Below, in pieces: positions 31,105 to 46,000 of a DNA stretch of 64,000 nt. The notes under the pieces are model-generated. The model had not been told where the DNA came from. It ran no database searches and worked only from the letters and a program-made list of their open reading frames with translations. Every line of letters begins with the position of its first letter. The stretch's first letter is position 1. The stretch spans positions 22,481,143-22,545,142 of the forward strand of contig OZ025265.1 of assembly GCA_964019135.1 (NCBI GenBank), in the 5' to 3' direction. Source of the DNA: Arenicola marina. Lineage: Eukaryota > Annelida > Polychaeta > Arenicolidae. The translations under genes were made by a program, and so were the position numbers.

Positions 31105-33328
31105 AGCCTGGGAGACCGACCTTCCCCCCCAGCTGCACTATAACACTCTGAGCTCCTGGGAGACCGACCTTCCCCCCCAGCTGCACTATAACACTCTGAG
31201 CTCCTGGGAGACCGACCTTCCCCCCCAGCTGGACTGTAACACTCTGACCTCCTGGGAGACCGACCAGCCAACCAGCTGGACTGTAACACTCTGACCTCCT
31301 GGGAGACCGACCAGCCAACCAGCTGGACTGTAACACTGTGACCTCCTGGGAGACCGACCAGCCAACCAGCTGGTCTGTAACACTCTGACCTCCTGGGAGA
31401 CCGACCAGCCAACCAGCTGAACTGTAACACTCTGACCTCCTGGGAGACCGACCAGCCAACCAGCTGGACTGTAACACTCTGACCTCCTGGGAGACCGACC
31501 AGCCAACCAGCTGGACTGTAACACTCTGACCTCCTGGGAGACCGACCAGCCAACCAGCTGGCCTGTAACACTCTGAGCACCTGGGAGACCGACCAGCCAA
31601 CCAGCTGGCCTGTAACACTCTGAGCACCTGGCAGACCGGCCAGCCAACCAGCTGGCCTGTAACACTCCGACCTCCTGGGAGACCGACCAGCCAACCAGCT
31701 GGACTGTAACACCCTGACCTCCTGGGAGACCGACCAGCCAACCCGATGGACTGTAACACTCTGAGCACCTGGGAGAACGGCCAGCCAACCCGATGGACTG
31801 TAACACTCTGAGCTCCTGGGAGACCGACCAGCCAACCAGCTGGACTGTAACACTCTGACCTCCTGGGAGACCGACCAGCCAACCCGATGGACTGTAACAC
31901 TCTGAGCTCCTGGGAGACCGACCAGCCAACCAGCTGGACTGTAACACTCTGACCTCCTGGGAGACCGACCAGCCAACCAGCTGGACTGTAACACTCTGAC
32001 ATCCTGGGAGACCGACCAGCCAACCCGATGGACTGTAACACTCTGACCTCCTGGGAGACCGACCAGCCAACCAGCTGGACGGTAACACTCTGAGCTCCTG
32101 GGAGACCGACCAGCCAACCAGCTGGACTGTAACACTCTGACCGCCTGGGAGACCGACCAGCCAACCCGATGGACTGTAACACTCTGAGCTCCTGGGAGAC
32201 CGACCAGCCAACCCGCTGGACTGTAACACTCTTAGCTCCTGGGAGACCGACCAGCCAACCAGCTGAATTGTAACACTCTGACCTCCTGGGAGACCGACCA
32301 GCCGACCAGCCGGACTGTAACACTCTGACCTCCTCGGAGACCGACCAGCCAACCCGATGGACTGTAACACTCTGACCTCCTGGGAGACCGACCAGCCAAC
32401 CCGATGGACTGTAACACTCTTAGCTCCTGGGAGACCGACCAGCCAACCAGCTGGACTGTAACACTCTGACCTCCTGGGAGACCGACCAGCCAACCAGCTG
32501 GACTGTAACACTCTGAGCTCCTGGGAGACCGACCAGCCAACCCGATGGACTGTAACACTCTTAGCTCCTGGGAGACCGACCAGCCAACCAGCTGGACTGT
32601 AACACTCTGACCGCCTGGGAGACCGACCAGACAACCAGCTGGACTGTAACACTCTGAGCTCCTAGGAAACCGACCAGCCAACCAGCTGGACTGTAACACT
32701 CTGAGCTCCTGGGAGACCGACCAGCCAACCAGCTGGACTGTAACACTCTGAGCACCTGGGAGACCGACCAGCCAACCAGCTGGACTGTAACACTCTGAGC
32801 TCCTAGGAGACCGACCAGCCAACCCCCTGGACTGTAACACTCTTAGCTCCTGGGAGACCGACCAGCTAACCAGCTGGACTGTAACACTCTTAGCTCCTGG
32901 GAGACCGACCAGCCAACCAGCTGGACTGTAACACTCTGAGCTCCTGGGAGACCGACCAGCCAACCAGCTGGACTGTAACACTCTGAGCTCCTAGGAGACC
33001 GATCAGCCAACCAGCTGGACTGTAACACTCTTAGCTCCTAGGAGACCGACCAGCCAACCAGCTGGACTGTAACACTCTTAGCTCCTGGGAGACCGACCAG
33101 CCAACCAGCTGGACTGTAACACTCTGAGCACCTGGGAGACCGACCAGCCAACCAGCTGGACTGTAACACTCTGACCTCCTAGGAGACCGACCAGCCAACC
33201 CGCTGGACTGAAACACTCTGACCTCCTGGGAGACCGACCAGCCAACCAGCTGGACTGTAACACTCTGAGCTCCTGGGAGACCGACCAGCCAACCAGCTGG
33301 ACTGTAACACACTGTAACACTCTGAACA
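31105..33328. repeat. 47-bp minisatellite array B2
   Basis: About 47 units of the 47-bp repeat start with three CCCCCCC variant units at the promoter side. It ends with the same CTGTAACACACTGTAACAC junction into the 176-bp satellite as array A. The long minus-strand open frames here (up to 488 codons) are the same 47-residue cycle and are not counted as genes. Confidence 0.95.
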
Positions 33329-33329
33329 C

Positions 33330-33600
33330 ATGCCTTCGGGAATGTGGTCGAATCCAGAAAGACGACATATTTCGGTGAAAAAGTGACAATATTGGTTATA
33401 AAATGACCCGATTAGACTATAACCAGATTTTGTGCCAAGTTGAACTTTCTAGGGTTATTTTGGGTTATATAGGGGTACTAAATAACATAGGTGTCATAGC
33501 TCTCTATGCCTTTGAGAATGTGGTGGAGGCCAGAAAATGACACATTTCGGTGAAAAAGAGACAATCGTGGTTATACAATGACAAGGTTTCACTATAACGG
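33330..33600. repeat. 176-bp satellite, contracted copy B
   Basis: About 1.5 units of the satellite that has about 4.5 units at 4,650..5,440, with the same flanking sequence on both sides. Confidence 0.85.
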
Positions 33601-33609
33601 GAGCTTATA

Positions 33610-33990
33610 CCGGTTGTGCTGTTGTTGGTTATCTTGGGCTTAAATAAATAATGTCGAATTATTTTGAGTGTATATGTCGTATCTTCTCGTCTTGTCAAAT
33701 TTAATCAGGGTCGATAATAAAAGTATATGTCTCGAATAGCCTGCGACCTCGCACCCACCTGCACAACCAGCACTGTCACTCCGGACGCCTAGAGGTTCAC
33801 TCTGGTGACCCCGGACGGGTCTAGAAACCTCACGATCGTATCCTGGTCACGGCACCAAATGTAGTATTTGTGACGCTCGCATTTAAGGTGCGCGTGTGTG
33901 AGGTATATGACTCAGAACTGTATTAATTCGAGAAGCCAGTTAGTCGCGAATCGATGCCTGGGTAAATGGGTTTCGTTTTTGACCTAGCAT
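33610..33990 (-). mobile_element. LTR-retrotransposon fossil fragment, copy B
   Basis: This is the second copy of the fragment at 5,450..5,830: an LTR end at about 33,860, with the primer-binding-site-like motif at 33,845..33,857. It is a broken fossil with no coding parts, shared by both units. Confidence 0.45.
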
Positions 33991-34009
33991 GCAGAGCTCC
34001 AGGTTCACA

Positions 34010-34150
34010 TTTCAGGGGCCGGCTCGATAGATCAGTGAGTGACCACCTGAGAGCCTAACGGTACGTGGATCAGCCTTTCGGGCCCCACTGTGGCCATGTC
34101 TGTGTAGTCGCAGGAAAAAGATCCCATCTGTTTGTTTGACGTCAAATGTA
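34010..34150 (+). mobile_element. SINE head fragment, copy B
   Basis: Counterpart of 5,860..5,990, with the same decayed tRNA-like head. Confidence 0.5.
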
Positions 34151-34269
34151 GGTCGGCTTTGCATTGTGGGTAAACCAGTCCTGTATTTACGCCTCGGCGC
34201 TGGGTGCCTCTGCCCTCTTTAGATGCGCGAGACCTGCCACTGATCACAACATAGTCAGTCTGTTTCAAG

Positions 34270-34745
34270 TGTTTCGAGCGCTCTCTGCCTTCGACTCACT
34301 CCGCTACAAGGTTTTTCTGCGTCAGGCCAATAGGCTATGCTGAAGGCCTGGGATACGCCGCGACGAGCTAAATAAGAACAGTTTATACGACTCAACGGCT
34401 GCCACGGAGCGTCAACACCCGCTTCAACGCCTTGTATTTGCAAAACTAATGGCTGAATCTCCACATCAATCACATGCCCGCCTTCTACGAACATTTGTGA
34501 AACATTTACACTTACATTAACTACTTTCGAAGCAAGACTTACCACTATTTACTGTTACAGGGCAACGTTTGGCACTCGCCACGCAAATTTACTCGATTAG
34601 CCAGTTTTGGGTGTGGAAACTTCACCACTTCGGCGCTAGGGGCGCTGTTTCATTGCTCACTCTCCGTCGTAGAGGGTGGTTTTAGCCTTCTCCTATTGGC
34701 CTGATGCAAAAAAAGCGTGCTCCGCTAGGGCTCCATTATATCTCT
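34270..34745. repeat. Inverted-repeat region, copy B (MITE empty site at right end)
   Basis: Counterpart of 6,120..6,582. The sequence TATATCTCTGTTGCCGCC near 34,740 is the uninterrupted target of the MITE found at 6,586..7,034 in unit A. Confidence 0.55.
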
Positions 34746-34879
34746 GTTGCCGCCTACATCCTCAATGCATTTCACACTCGCTCGTCAGGGCGGCGCTGCG
34801 CAAACTGATAGGAAAGATGCGTCGCGCATTTCTGCACATTAGTGTCGGGGACCCAGCCTAAGCGTAATCATTTCAATTA

Positions 34880-35080
34880 AAACTTTTTTGAAAGGGTACA
34901 AGATGTTTTTTGCTGTAATAAATATACAGCGCTCGTTATTTTTGTATGCTTTATTCTTGAAAATTGTAATGATAGAAGAAATTACAGCTGATTTGACCGC
35001 TTTTCAAGCATCTGGAAATGTGCCCCCGGCCGACAGCAGCGGTAAAAGCGGAGCTTGCGTGGCGCCACCGTGCGGGGAGA
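34880..35080. repeat. Dispersed repeat (GAAAGGGTACAAG family), locus 1 in unit B
   Basis: A longer version of 7,170..7,330. It keeps the AGCAGCGGTAAAAGCGGAGC stretch and the following 70 bp, which are deleted in unit A. Confidence 0.55.
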
Positions 35081-35878
35081 TTGGGTCTTGAGCTGTTTTA
35101 AGTTCGTCTTTGAGTCTGTGGTGTTCATTATCTACTAGCAATTGACTGAATTATAGCAGCGCAGGAATGTATTTTGGGCTTAATGTTCTGTGAACTTTTG
35201 CTGGTTGCTGTCTCCTTGGGTTTGAGATTAATAATACTAACTCACGCATTACGCTGCCCCGTAGTTTAATCCCGTATTATAACTATGCATAGTGGCGATG
35301 CGAGCTATTCGGTGCTGCAGTAACGGTGCTGCACTACAATTACGCCCCACCCCTCTTCGTCCTCCCAAGAACTACGACGTGTGTGACATACTGAACCACA
35401 TGATCAAACTGCACAATTTGTTCTGTTTCGGACAGATCAGATTTCGGTTACTAAAGTCACTTTGCATCATAAAGCAAAACTAAGAATCATCAGTCATATG
35501 ATAACACTGTTAATCTGAGTGATATAATTATCCGTGTAAATGGTACGTTTTATTACAGTTAAACATTTAATAGTTGGAGTCTTATTCTCCAACTTTCATT
35601 CAAACATTTATATCTCTTAGTAATACCAATACCAGTGAAATTTTCGTAACAGATGATAAGATGACAATATTAATGTCGATAACTATTTCTGACCGTGTTG
35701 TAAAATCTCACCCAAAAGGCCTTTATAAAAAGGACATTCGTAAACAGTGTTCACACTTGACACTTCAGTTTCAGATATTCATGATAATGTTCTATAATGA
35801 TACAATTATTGAATGAAACATTGAATGCGTTAGCCCAAAAATCATTTGCAACAATACGAACACGTACTGTTAACAAGC

Positions 35879-36046
35879 CGGAAGGTTTACCTCCAAACGG
35901 GCAGGATAAAGATCCCATGTCTTGCTTCGCAAAGAGTGGGGGGTTACCCCCGGGGACATGGCTCCACTCTCCCTTCCTTCTCCCATTGACGTGATACGAC
36001 CAAAAGTGGTTAAAGCGTCCTGAATATATAACCAACCAACCACCTT
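35879..36046 (+). mobile_element. SINE body and tail, 5'-truncated, copy B
   Basis: Counterpart of 8,070..8,240 with the same truncation point and AACCAACC tail. Confidence 0.75.
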
Positions 36047-36049
36047 CAA

Positions 36050-37090
36050 ACGGACGTCCTGTTCTTCGCAAATTCTATCACAATATAAATCGGGACAAGT
36101 CTATCATACATTTACTAGTCTATTAATATGTTTTATTGTTATAGCTTTCCTAAACGATGGGACAGGAGTGAGAACCATAGGGCCGACTCCGCCTCTTACC
36201 ACTTTCTGCTGATGCAAAGTTGCGATTTCCTAATTATCCGATACAATTGATATATGATCAAGCTTTTCTGAGGAAGTGATTTAACATCCGCCGCTCTATC
36301 CGAATGCGACATCTCTGTACACACACCTTGTCAATTGTTCTATTAAATTATTACACAATATAAGGTCATAACTTAATGGAATTACTTTTTTCGCATTACC
36401 AGTAAACGTTATTCTCCACACAGAACAAATTCCGCGACCTACTCTAGCGAGACATCCGTAAATAGCATCAGATCATAGTATCTCAAATGTTATTTCCCAA
36501 CCCAAACAATCTCGGTCTTATCGACGTCCAGCCACAAACATAACAAGTAAACATAACAATTCCTCCGTGATCTTTATCACACTTCAAAATATTTTTTCTC
36601 AATCACTCCATGTTGATCCCCAAGAGTGTCCTTAAAATTGTCATAGTGAAAAAACTATACATAGCGGGCGCTTTAATCTTTGCTTGGTACGTGGATAATA
36701 TTTGACACAGATATACATATCACAAATAAACCATATGCGTAAGCAACATCTGACACAAATGTACATCCTTCAAAAGACAGGTGTGCGTAATTTTTAACTA
36801 GCATAATTAAAGATTTATGGCAGCGCTACTTTGACCACATTATCGTCGATATTTTGCTAAGTACAGAAGGCATCTTCGTGGCACTATATTTGTGAAACAC
36901 AAAGTTGATTCAAACAAGAAACTGGGTGTCGCGCCCGACATCATTTCAGCGAAGCTTTGAATGTTTCCTGTATGTCGTTATCTCAGAAGATAACAAAAAC
37001 CACGCATCCACTCACATTTGGAAACGCGTAGTACATGATGCCCACCACATGCAGAATGGTTTATATATATATTCTAGTCTACCCTTAAGT
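36050..37090. other. 3' flank of synthetase gene B; nothing recognised
   Basis: AT-rich, nearly identical to 8,245..9,269. No polyadenylation signal was placed with confidence. Confidence 0.5.
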
Positions 37091-40000
37091 CTAAAGCTTG
37101 CTCTTGGACGCTTGTTCTCTGAGCAGCCGTCGGAGCAGCTTGCCGCTGGGCAGCTTGGGGATGGCGTCCACAAAGATGACTCCCCCTCTCAGCCACTTGT
37201 AATAAGACGCACGCTCTGGAAAATAACATTATAGGGTTGGTGTCAACTTATCTTTTAGTTCAAAGTTAAAACCATTGACCTCCGCCTTGGTTATTTCTGG
37301 GATCATTGCATATGAGAGTTATTTGGAAATTACTCTATTATTTCATGTAAACTTTCAGGCTGCACATAGATATCTGGGGTCGAGGGGGTGTATATGGTAT
37401 TCATGGTTGAGTGATAGGCACTGACTTCAAGCCAACGAAGACCGACAATCAGAATACAAGTACGCAAGAAAGCACATGCGTTTTTTTTCCTTATGATGTC
37501 ATTTCCTTCCTTCTTACATATATATCTGATTAACCCTTTCTATTTATGCAGTGTAACTCAGGTATGTAAGCAGGCGGTCACAGGAGAATAACTCGGGGCT
37601 ACACTTCATTAGGAGCGTCACCAATTGTTTAGCGGGCGGGAACGATGACGCTTAGAGAGCTATTTGTGACGCGTCATTACATATTATACAGTTAAAACAG
37701 AACATCAAGGGTTGATGTGAAATTTTAGAAGGGGCGAGAGGGGTGGGGGTCCATTTTTTGGCCGAATGAGCTCCCCGTAACAATACTTACTACCGACAGG
37801 AGAGTCTACACTAAAACACGCTTGAACTAAGTCTACAAAATAAGGTTCACAGTCTGAACATCCTGCCTTACCCTCACTGCCCCACCCCCCGCCTCCCACC
37901 ACACTCACACCCCCTGGAGGAATTTGTGATGAGATCCAGGCTGACATCCAAATATGTTGTAATATGTTCTAATATGACATAGATGTTCCGTTGTAAGCTA
38001 TCATTTTGATATTTGAGTGCGGGTGAAGGGAAAACTACTTGTCGTTTTGGTTTTACTGAACACGATGTCTCGTGCCTACCCCCCGCGCAAACCCCCCCGC
38101 CCTCCACCCCACCCCCCACCTCACCCCTAGATCATTGTCTACCTTGTACGAAGTCCGCGATGTCCTTCTCCGTGACCTTGTTCCCTGGCTGTCTGACCAC
38201 GTAGGCCCGGGGCAGCTCGCCCGCCATCTTGTCTGGGACGCCAATCACACACACGTCGGCTACATCCGGGTGTTCCAGGATCATCGCCTCCATCTCTGCT
38301 GGCGCCACCTAACGACAAGCAATCCGATTAAACATTAAATTTAGTAAAAGGTGAAAAGTGAAGCTGGCATTACTAATACTTAATATGATACCGTCAGACG
38401 TAAAAGATTCCCACCTTCCTCAGGCGCTTTATTGGAATAATAATACTGTAACGATGCTTGCTAGACATGTCCAGAAGAACGTGTATCTATTTTTAAGGTT
38501 GTTTCATGACTGTATTTGGCAACGCTGGTGAACACCATGTGGCGCGTACCTGGAATGCTTTGTACTTGATGAGTTCTTTGATCCGATCCACGATGTAGAA
38601 GTAACCGTCATCGTCGTAATATCCAATATCACCTGACAATCCATAAAATCATTCACAGGGTCAAAAAGCCATTGCTAAGCCTTACATTAGTAAGTACATT
38701 AGTCAATAGTCAAGTTTGAAGTGCTGAAACCAGATAATCACTGTGTAACAAATCATCTCTCTGTAAGTTGCAAATTTCGATGTGAGATCTTAGATATGGA
38801 TGACAGCGAAACTGGAGTGTGCACGACAACGGGTCTGAAGTCTCACGATATATTTAAATGGAATGCCGATATCTCTGAAGACTTTAGCTTGCATGTTTCA
38901 GAGTCTATAGACTCTATAGAGTCTATAGTGAGTTTGAAAGCATATTTAATGAATATTGCAATACAAATAACACAGACGAGCTCGTCAAACAGATAGTCGA
39001 TACTCTGCAGCTCAGTGGGAGTGCGATGCCTAGACCAGCCAGGCGTACAAAAATGAGAGTACGCGTACAGCAGAGTCAGCCTGAGTGGTGGGATGCAGAC
39101 TGCAGTCGCGCAAAGCAACACAAACTAGATATATGCTGGACCTCTTTCGCGTTTCAAATTCGCAAGATTATCCTAAGGAATATAAGGGAGCTCGAAGAAT
39201 ATTTAAAAACTTTTGTAAAAGTATAAAGCTACTACATGCACGGGCCTTACGGAAGTCATTGATAGATAGCTGTGCCGAATGTACTACCTTGTGGCGTTGT
39301 ATCCAGCGATTGAACAGTAACAGTAGGAGTATTTCTAGCATCAAACCCGAAGAATGGAAAGAATACTTCGCAAATCTATTAAATGTGCCGACTGCGAAAA
39401 CAGATTCTGTTTTTTTAGAAAGAGGTTTTATCCACCCTAGATGATCATGATAATGTATGTATTAAGTGTGATGTTGAACAGGTAGAGAGTTTGGAAAGAG
39501 ATCGTGTGAATAGAGTTTTTGATGCTGAGGAAATACTAGGTTGTATATGACCAATGGCAAAGCTGCAGGTTACGACGCAATACCGAATGAAATGTTGAAA
39601 GGGGTTGCCAAACTGTTGTTACCATATCTTGTTCGACTGCCTAATCTGATGCTGGAAACGGGGAAATTTCCGAAAGACTGGTGTAAAGCCCTGATATTGC
39701 CGCTAAATAAGAAAGGATCACGGTCTGACATGGGAAATAATAGAGGTATATCCTTATTGTCTGCCCTCAGTAAGCTATTCACAAAATTAATCAACGAGAG
39801 ATGAACTGTATGTATGGGTCGACCAGAACGAGTTACGGTCAGAAGAGCAGGCGGGATATAGAAAAGGATATTCGACTTGCGATCAAATATTTGTCTTATA
39901 GTCCATAATTCAAAAGTATGTAACGAAAGAGAAAGGCACGTGTTTTATCCTTTTTATTGATTTTTCAAAGGCCTTCGACAGCATGCCTCATAGTCTGTTA

Positions 40001-43000
40001 TAGTTTAGTCTACTAGGTAAAGGTATTCATGGTAATATAATGACGGTTATTCGCGATATGTACGCTAACTTGAAATCATGTATTAAGACTCATTCTAGTC
40101 TCTGGCTGTTTTTTGCTTTATATATAGAAGAGTATTTATCCATGTTATCAAATTCTAACTGCCCAGGTATCTGCGTAAGCAATGATGCCCCAAACATAAT
40201 ATCCCTCATGTTTGCCGATGATTTAGCAAACTGCGCGGATACTGTAGGACGTCTCCAGCTAACGATAAATATCTTAGAGGCATATTGTAGGAAGTGGAGT
40301 TTAAAAGCGAATATGAACAAAACGCAAGTAATGGTATTTCAGAGAGGAGGAATAGTTAAAGCAAATGAACGATGGTTTTTCAATGGTGAACGGTTGAAAG
40401 TTGTATGGTCGTATAAATATTGAGGGTTAGTATTAACTAGCACACTCAGATGGTCGAAAGCTGTTTCTACATTGACTGGTCAAGCCAACACGGCATTGGC
40501 CTCTATCTACAAGATTGATAAGAAACTCAACGGTCTACCTATAGAAGCAGCATTTACTTGATTTGATCGAATTATTGTGCCAATTCTCACGTATGGAGCC
40601 GACATCTGGGGTTATCAAGAGTATAAGAAAATCGAGAAAGTCCAAGTTAGGTTTTGTAAAATATTATTGGGACTACCGAAGTCAACATCGGACGCCGCCG
40701 CATTAGGTGAATGTGGCAGGTTACCTTTAGGAAAAATTTACAATTTTAAGTGTATTAAGTACTGGTTAAAGATATTACGGATGCCAAATAATAGGTATGT
40801 CAAAAGCTGTTATAACATTTTTAAAGAATTTGACAAAGTATATCATCCTGGGCTAGCTCAGTGAAGGCTCTGTTGCATAAATATGTATTTAATGATGTAT
40901 GGATAAACCAATCAGCGTATGACAAAAGTTTGCTGAGCTAAACCAGAGATTAGAAACCTGTTTCATTGAAGAGTGGCTTATGAAGGTTAGCGATCAAAGT
41001 CGCCTTAGTGTATTTTGTACAGTTAAGGTCCAACTCTCCTTGGACTTAGAAACTCTCTTTCGTGTTTTAGATGCTCAGCTCATAGCCTCTCTATTGAATT
41101 AGGTCCCTGTGATGGAACGTTACTGGAAAACATAATTTGTAAATACTGTGCTGTAAGACATGTCGTTGTTATAGAAGATGAATACCACGTGTTATTGTGC
41201 TGCCCGAAGTTCATGGATATCAGACTCTTATATATAGAAACCGCTTTTTGTGATCCCCCAACATAGGGAACTTTATTATTTTGATATCAAGTGGAGATAT
41301 GTTTACCCTAAGAAAATTAGCGATGTTTGTGCATACTTTAGAAAAACGTGTCCGTGCGCAGCCGTAAATTTAAGAATACGGAAACTATATTATTTTGTGA
41401 CAAATGTATTTATGTTCATTGTTATGTCCCATGGGCCTGAAGGCCTTTGGGCAAATAAATAAACTACCTACTACATAAAAAAGGATAAGTTATTATGGGT
41501 TCAACGTATGCGATATTCTGTATATTTGAATATATTATATTATGAATATATTATGAATATAATATGTTTCATTATCAACTACTCAATGAAGCGCTATGGT
41601 GTATCGCGGGGAGTAGGGGGGGGGGGCGGGTAGACAGTCATAAGAGCAAGAAACTATGTAGAAGTATCTTCATGGAGATAAGGTAAACAAAAACCGGCGT
41701 TAGGGAGGAAACTCAAGAAAAAACATTGTGGAAATTCATGCGGTTAAGAGATTATGGAGAGTTTTAGAGTAAGACTGATAGTCCTCAATGCTAAGAGAAT
41801 AACATCGTGGATATATTCCCTAGGCTAAGAGAAAGAACGTAATTGAATTTCATGATGACAAAGTATTATTAAGGATCGCCAAGGGGCGAAGAGAAAGGAA
41901 CACATGGTTTGTTATCTGTGGCCTTCTAAGGCTGTGTGTGAACAGCGCGTCTCTTGACCTACCTGTGTGGACCCATCCCTCCTTGTCTATGGTCTGGGCC
42001 GTGGCCTGCGGGTTGTTGAGGTACCCCATCATAACATGAGGACCTCTCAGGCAGATCTCACCCCGCTGGTCCGGGGCCAGCATCACCCCACTGTCGGGAT
42101 TAATCACCTGTCCAGGGGTAGAGAGGACATAGCTATGTATCATAGAGTGATTAGTTGGACGAATTAGCCTCTATCGGTCATATGGCGATAGTGGGAAGTG
42201 TCAATGTAAAGAGTAACGCTAGAACGCTAGAACTTCTGTAGGCCATATCCTTTAGGTTGTGTGTATACTCAGGACGCCTTAACCAGTTGTGGTCATTGGT
42301 CTGTGACCCTCTGGATATAACTCCCCCACCCCCCCCCCCCCCTGGATATAAAATGGTCCATAAATACGCATGGTCTTCGTAATTATATCGCGTTCTAAAA
42401 ATAGCCCTGACCTTTGCCTCGCCCCCGGGGATCACCTTGCCGACACTCCCCGATTTGATATGGCCGTCTTGGATTGTCTTCGCGACAACGGCACCGCTGG
42501 TTTCAGTCATGCCGTAGGCTACAATGTAATAATAATATTAATAATAATATTAATAATATTAACAATAATATTAATAATATTAACAATAATATTAGTAATA
42601 TTAATAATAATATTAATAATATTAATAATAATATGAATAATATTAATAATAATATTTCTAATGCCTGTTTAGTACGAAGGTAAAATTATATATAAATTCC
42701 TGCCTGGTACCTGGCCAACGATACAGTCCATATAACTAGGCTGGTTCCAGCGAACATATCGGTTCCCGGCTCCAAGCGTGCTGTGGAATTTCTGCGGAAT
42801 GTATGTTTTGCGGTATCGAGCTTGCAAGACCATACTGTCGACTGGCTGGTTCCTGGCCCCAAGCTAGAAAGTCTATCCTGTCGACTGGCTGGTTACTGGC
42901 CCCAAGTTAGATAGTCTATCCTGTCAGCTGGCTGGTTCCTGGCCTCAAGTTAGAATGTCTATCCTGTCGACTGGCTGGTTCGTGGCCCCAAGTTAGAAAG

Positions 43001-46000
43001 TATATCCTGTCGACTGGCTGGTTCCTGACCTCAAGTTAGAATGTCTATCCTGTCGACTGGCTGGTTCCTGGCCCCACGTAACAAAGTCTATCCTGTCGAC
43101 TGACTGGTTCCTGGCCCCAATTTAGATAGTCTATCCTGTCGACTGGCCGATTCCTCAAGTAAAAATGTCTATTTCGTCGACGTATACGAATAGAAACAAG
43201 AAGAATAAGAAAAAAAATAGTGTTTGGCTTGCCATACATTGTCATACTATACGATACAAAAAAAAAATCGACATCCGCGCGTCATGGCCGCGATCACAGG
43301 CGATAATAGGGGCCAGTTAAGTGTCGTAAAGCTGAAGTAAAAATGACACTCTTCCCGCGACTGGCGGAACGCCGTCTGGTGGGAGATCGACGTTTGCAAA
43401 CGCGCCAGTTCCTGACTCAAACTCGTTTTTTTGTTGTTGTTATTTGTCATATAAGAAACTTGAACTTTTATTTCTTGTTTAAAAGTCATGCGTTTAATGT
43501 CAACTGATTTCCAATATAAGTAGATTGATGTATTTTTTATACCACTTTTCATGAATATTTACAGCGACAATTATTTCAGCCTGTGGTTGGCTCCGCCCGT
43601 CAGTTCATCAGTTGAGTTGTTGTCAAGTGTTTACTGATGTCAGATTGTCAACTCAGCGCCAAATCACTCGTTGACGATGTCTGCTTGTCAGTCACTGATC
43701 AAATTCATAGTGATCGGGTATTGTTGAGATTTAAGGTTAGTATTTTCATATAAAACCCGGTGTCAGTCATTGATCGAATTCATAGTGATAGGCTCATTTG
43801 GTATTGTTAAGATTGAAGGTTAGTATTTTCATATAAAACCCGGTGATCCTGCAGTTTCTGACCTCTTCCCTATTATCGCTCACACAAGCAGATACTTGAC
43901 AGTTTGGGCTAATTTTGATCGTAAATTGCACTAAATTTGAAGTTTTACGCTTAAACTGTTAAAAGCTATTTACTTTTAAGGGCCCCAAAATAAGTATATC
44001 TAAACATGTTAGATCTAAGGCTAAGCTAACAGGATTCTAAATCATCAAAATAAAACCTACACTCCAAATAATAGCAATAGACTTGAATAGTGATTTGAAC
44101 TGTGAATATAACTGTCTTCTCTGTCCCTCCCCTCCAACCAAACATGTACCTTTTCTCACAAGCTGTATTCTCGGCTTGCACTGTCACAATTAACACCAGA
44201 CAATATCACAAGTATTCAACACCTGGGAGTGGAAATTTTTTCAGAATTTTTCACTCTCAGTCTGCATGGTAATTTGTCACTTTAAAAAAATGCCCTCCGC
44301 CTCTGAAATGTACATTTTGAAAAGTTTATTTGAGAGTAATTAATTAAACAAGAGATTTATTCCATATTGTTTACAGTTATTATTTTCTATTTTTGACACC
44401 TTTTGCTTTCTTTTGACACCTCAGGATAGTTCGGATTTATTCATAAATATATATCACTCATATGTGGTTTAAAAAGAGTACCCAGTTATATTAAAGTTTC
44501 AAGTCGATTTATTCTATAGTTATATGTTTTAATTAATGCCATTATTACTATTTGTAATAAGATGCAGAATGTACTGGTAAGCTTATATATTTTATTTGCC
44601 GGAAGCCAATATTCCAATTTTTATGGTGTCCCGGTATAATAATATTCCTAGCCCAAAACGGGTTTCCCTGCCAGAAGAGTGTAGATTACCATTAGGCATT
44701 TTAAAACAATATAGCCCTTACAAATATTTGTATATGCAGTTTATTTGGGTATGGAAATCAAGTATATCACCAGCCTTCTCATTGCATATGTTGCTAGGAT
44801 GTCAAAAACTAACCAAATACAGAATGAAATTCTCTAAACTCAACAGCCTGTCTTAAAATGTCAGGCTTCGAGTATATTTACAAAATGGTAGTACTTTGAA
44901 GATGTACTTTGTATTGTTAACCTCCCCTTGCTAACAAAGAATTAAGATTTTAATCAAAAAGGCCAATGAAACAACAATAATAGTTTTAATGGAAGTGATA
45001 TAGGGACGTCCAATTAATATAATATTTTTTTTATGGACATGTTTAAACTTTTTGGTCAGATTGGGGCATTAGCTGTGGAAGGGTGTACTTTTCTTCTGAA
45101 CTGAATAAGATTAATTATGAGTAAAAAAGTACTGGTAATATGATTAATTATAGGCCCAAGTAAGTACCTGGTACTGTATTCCTCTGGATATGATTCTAAG
45201 CCCAACTATTATCGCATGGATATTTTAACAACTAAGCCCTCCATCAATTAAAAAACTCAATATATAAAAACATCATTTCTATAGATAGATAAGATATTTC
45301 AATATCCAGCTTTAAGAATATAAACTACCGGTACTTCAGCTGATACAGCAGCTATAAGACTAGCTGCAGTTGGTACAACAGCTTTGACAATTACATTAGT
45401 ATTGAATGTGGGTGAGCTCGCAACTTAGGCAATGCCTATTCATATTAATATTGATCTCCAAAAATAATTGATGATATCAAAATAACACCAAAATAAGAAC
45501 AGATATCCTGTACCATGCTTACCAAGGCTACGACCTTTCATAGAAGGATTGCTTAATCCCCCGGAGACATGGCTCCCCTCTACCTTGACCCTTCCCATTG
45601 TCGCAATATGACATATCAATCAACCAACCGACCAACCTTGTCCTATAGCGGGATCGCGAAATAAATTCTTGAACTCTTGTTCCGTTTTCTTCTTGGTGTT
45701 CCCACCGCCAGTCAAGACGTTGCGGATACTGCTGACGTCATAGCGGGCGACCAATGGCGACTTGACCATAAGGACAATCAGCGGAGGCGGAAGTGCCATC
45801 GATAGTGGCTGTAATAGGCCAAAGTATAGGACCTTATTATTGTCAAGGCCGCTGTAATAGGTCAAAGCACAGGACAGACATTATTGTCACCGCGGCTGTA
45901 ATAAACCAAAGTACAGGACATACATTATTGTCACCGTGGCTGTAATAGGTCAAAGCACAGGACAGACATTATTGTTACCGCGGCTGTAATAAGCCAAAGT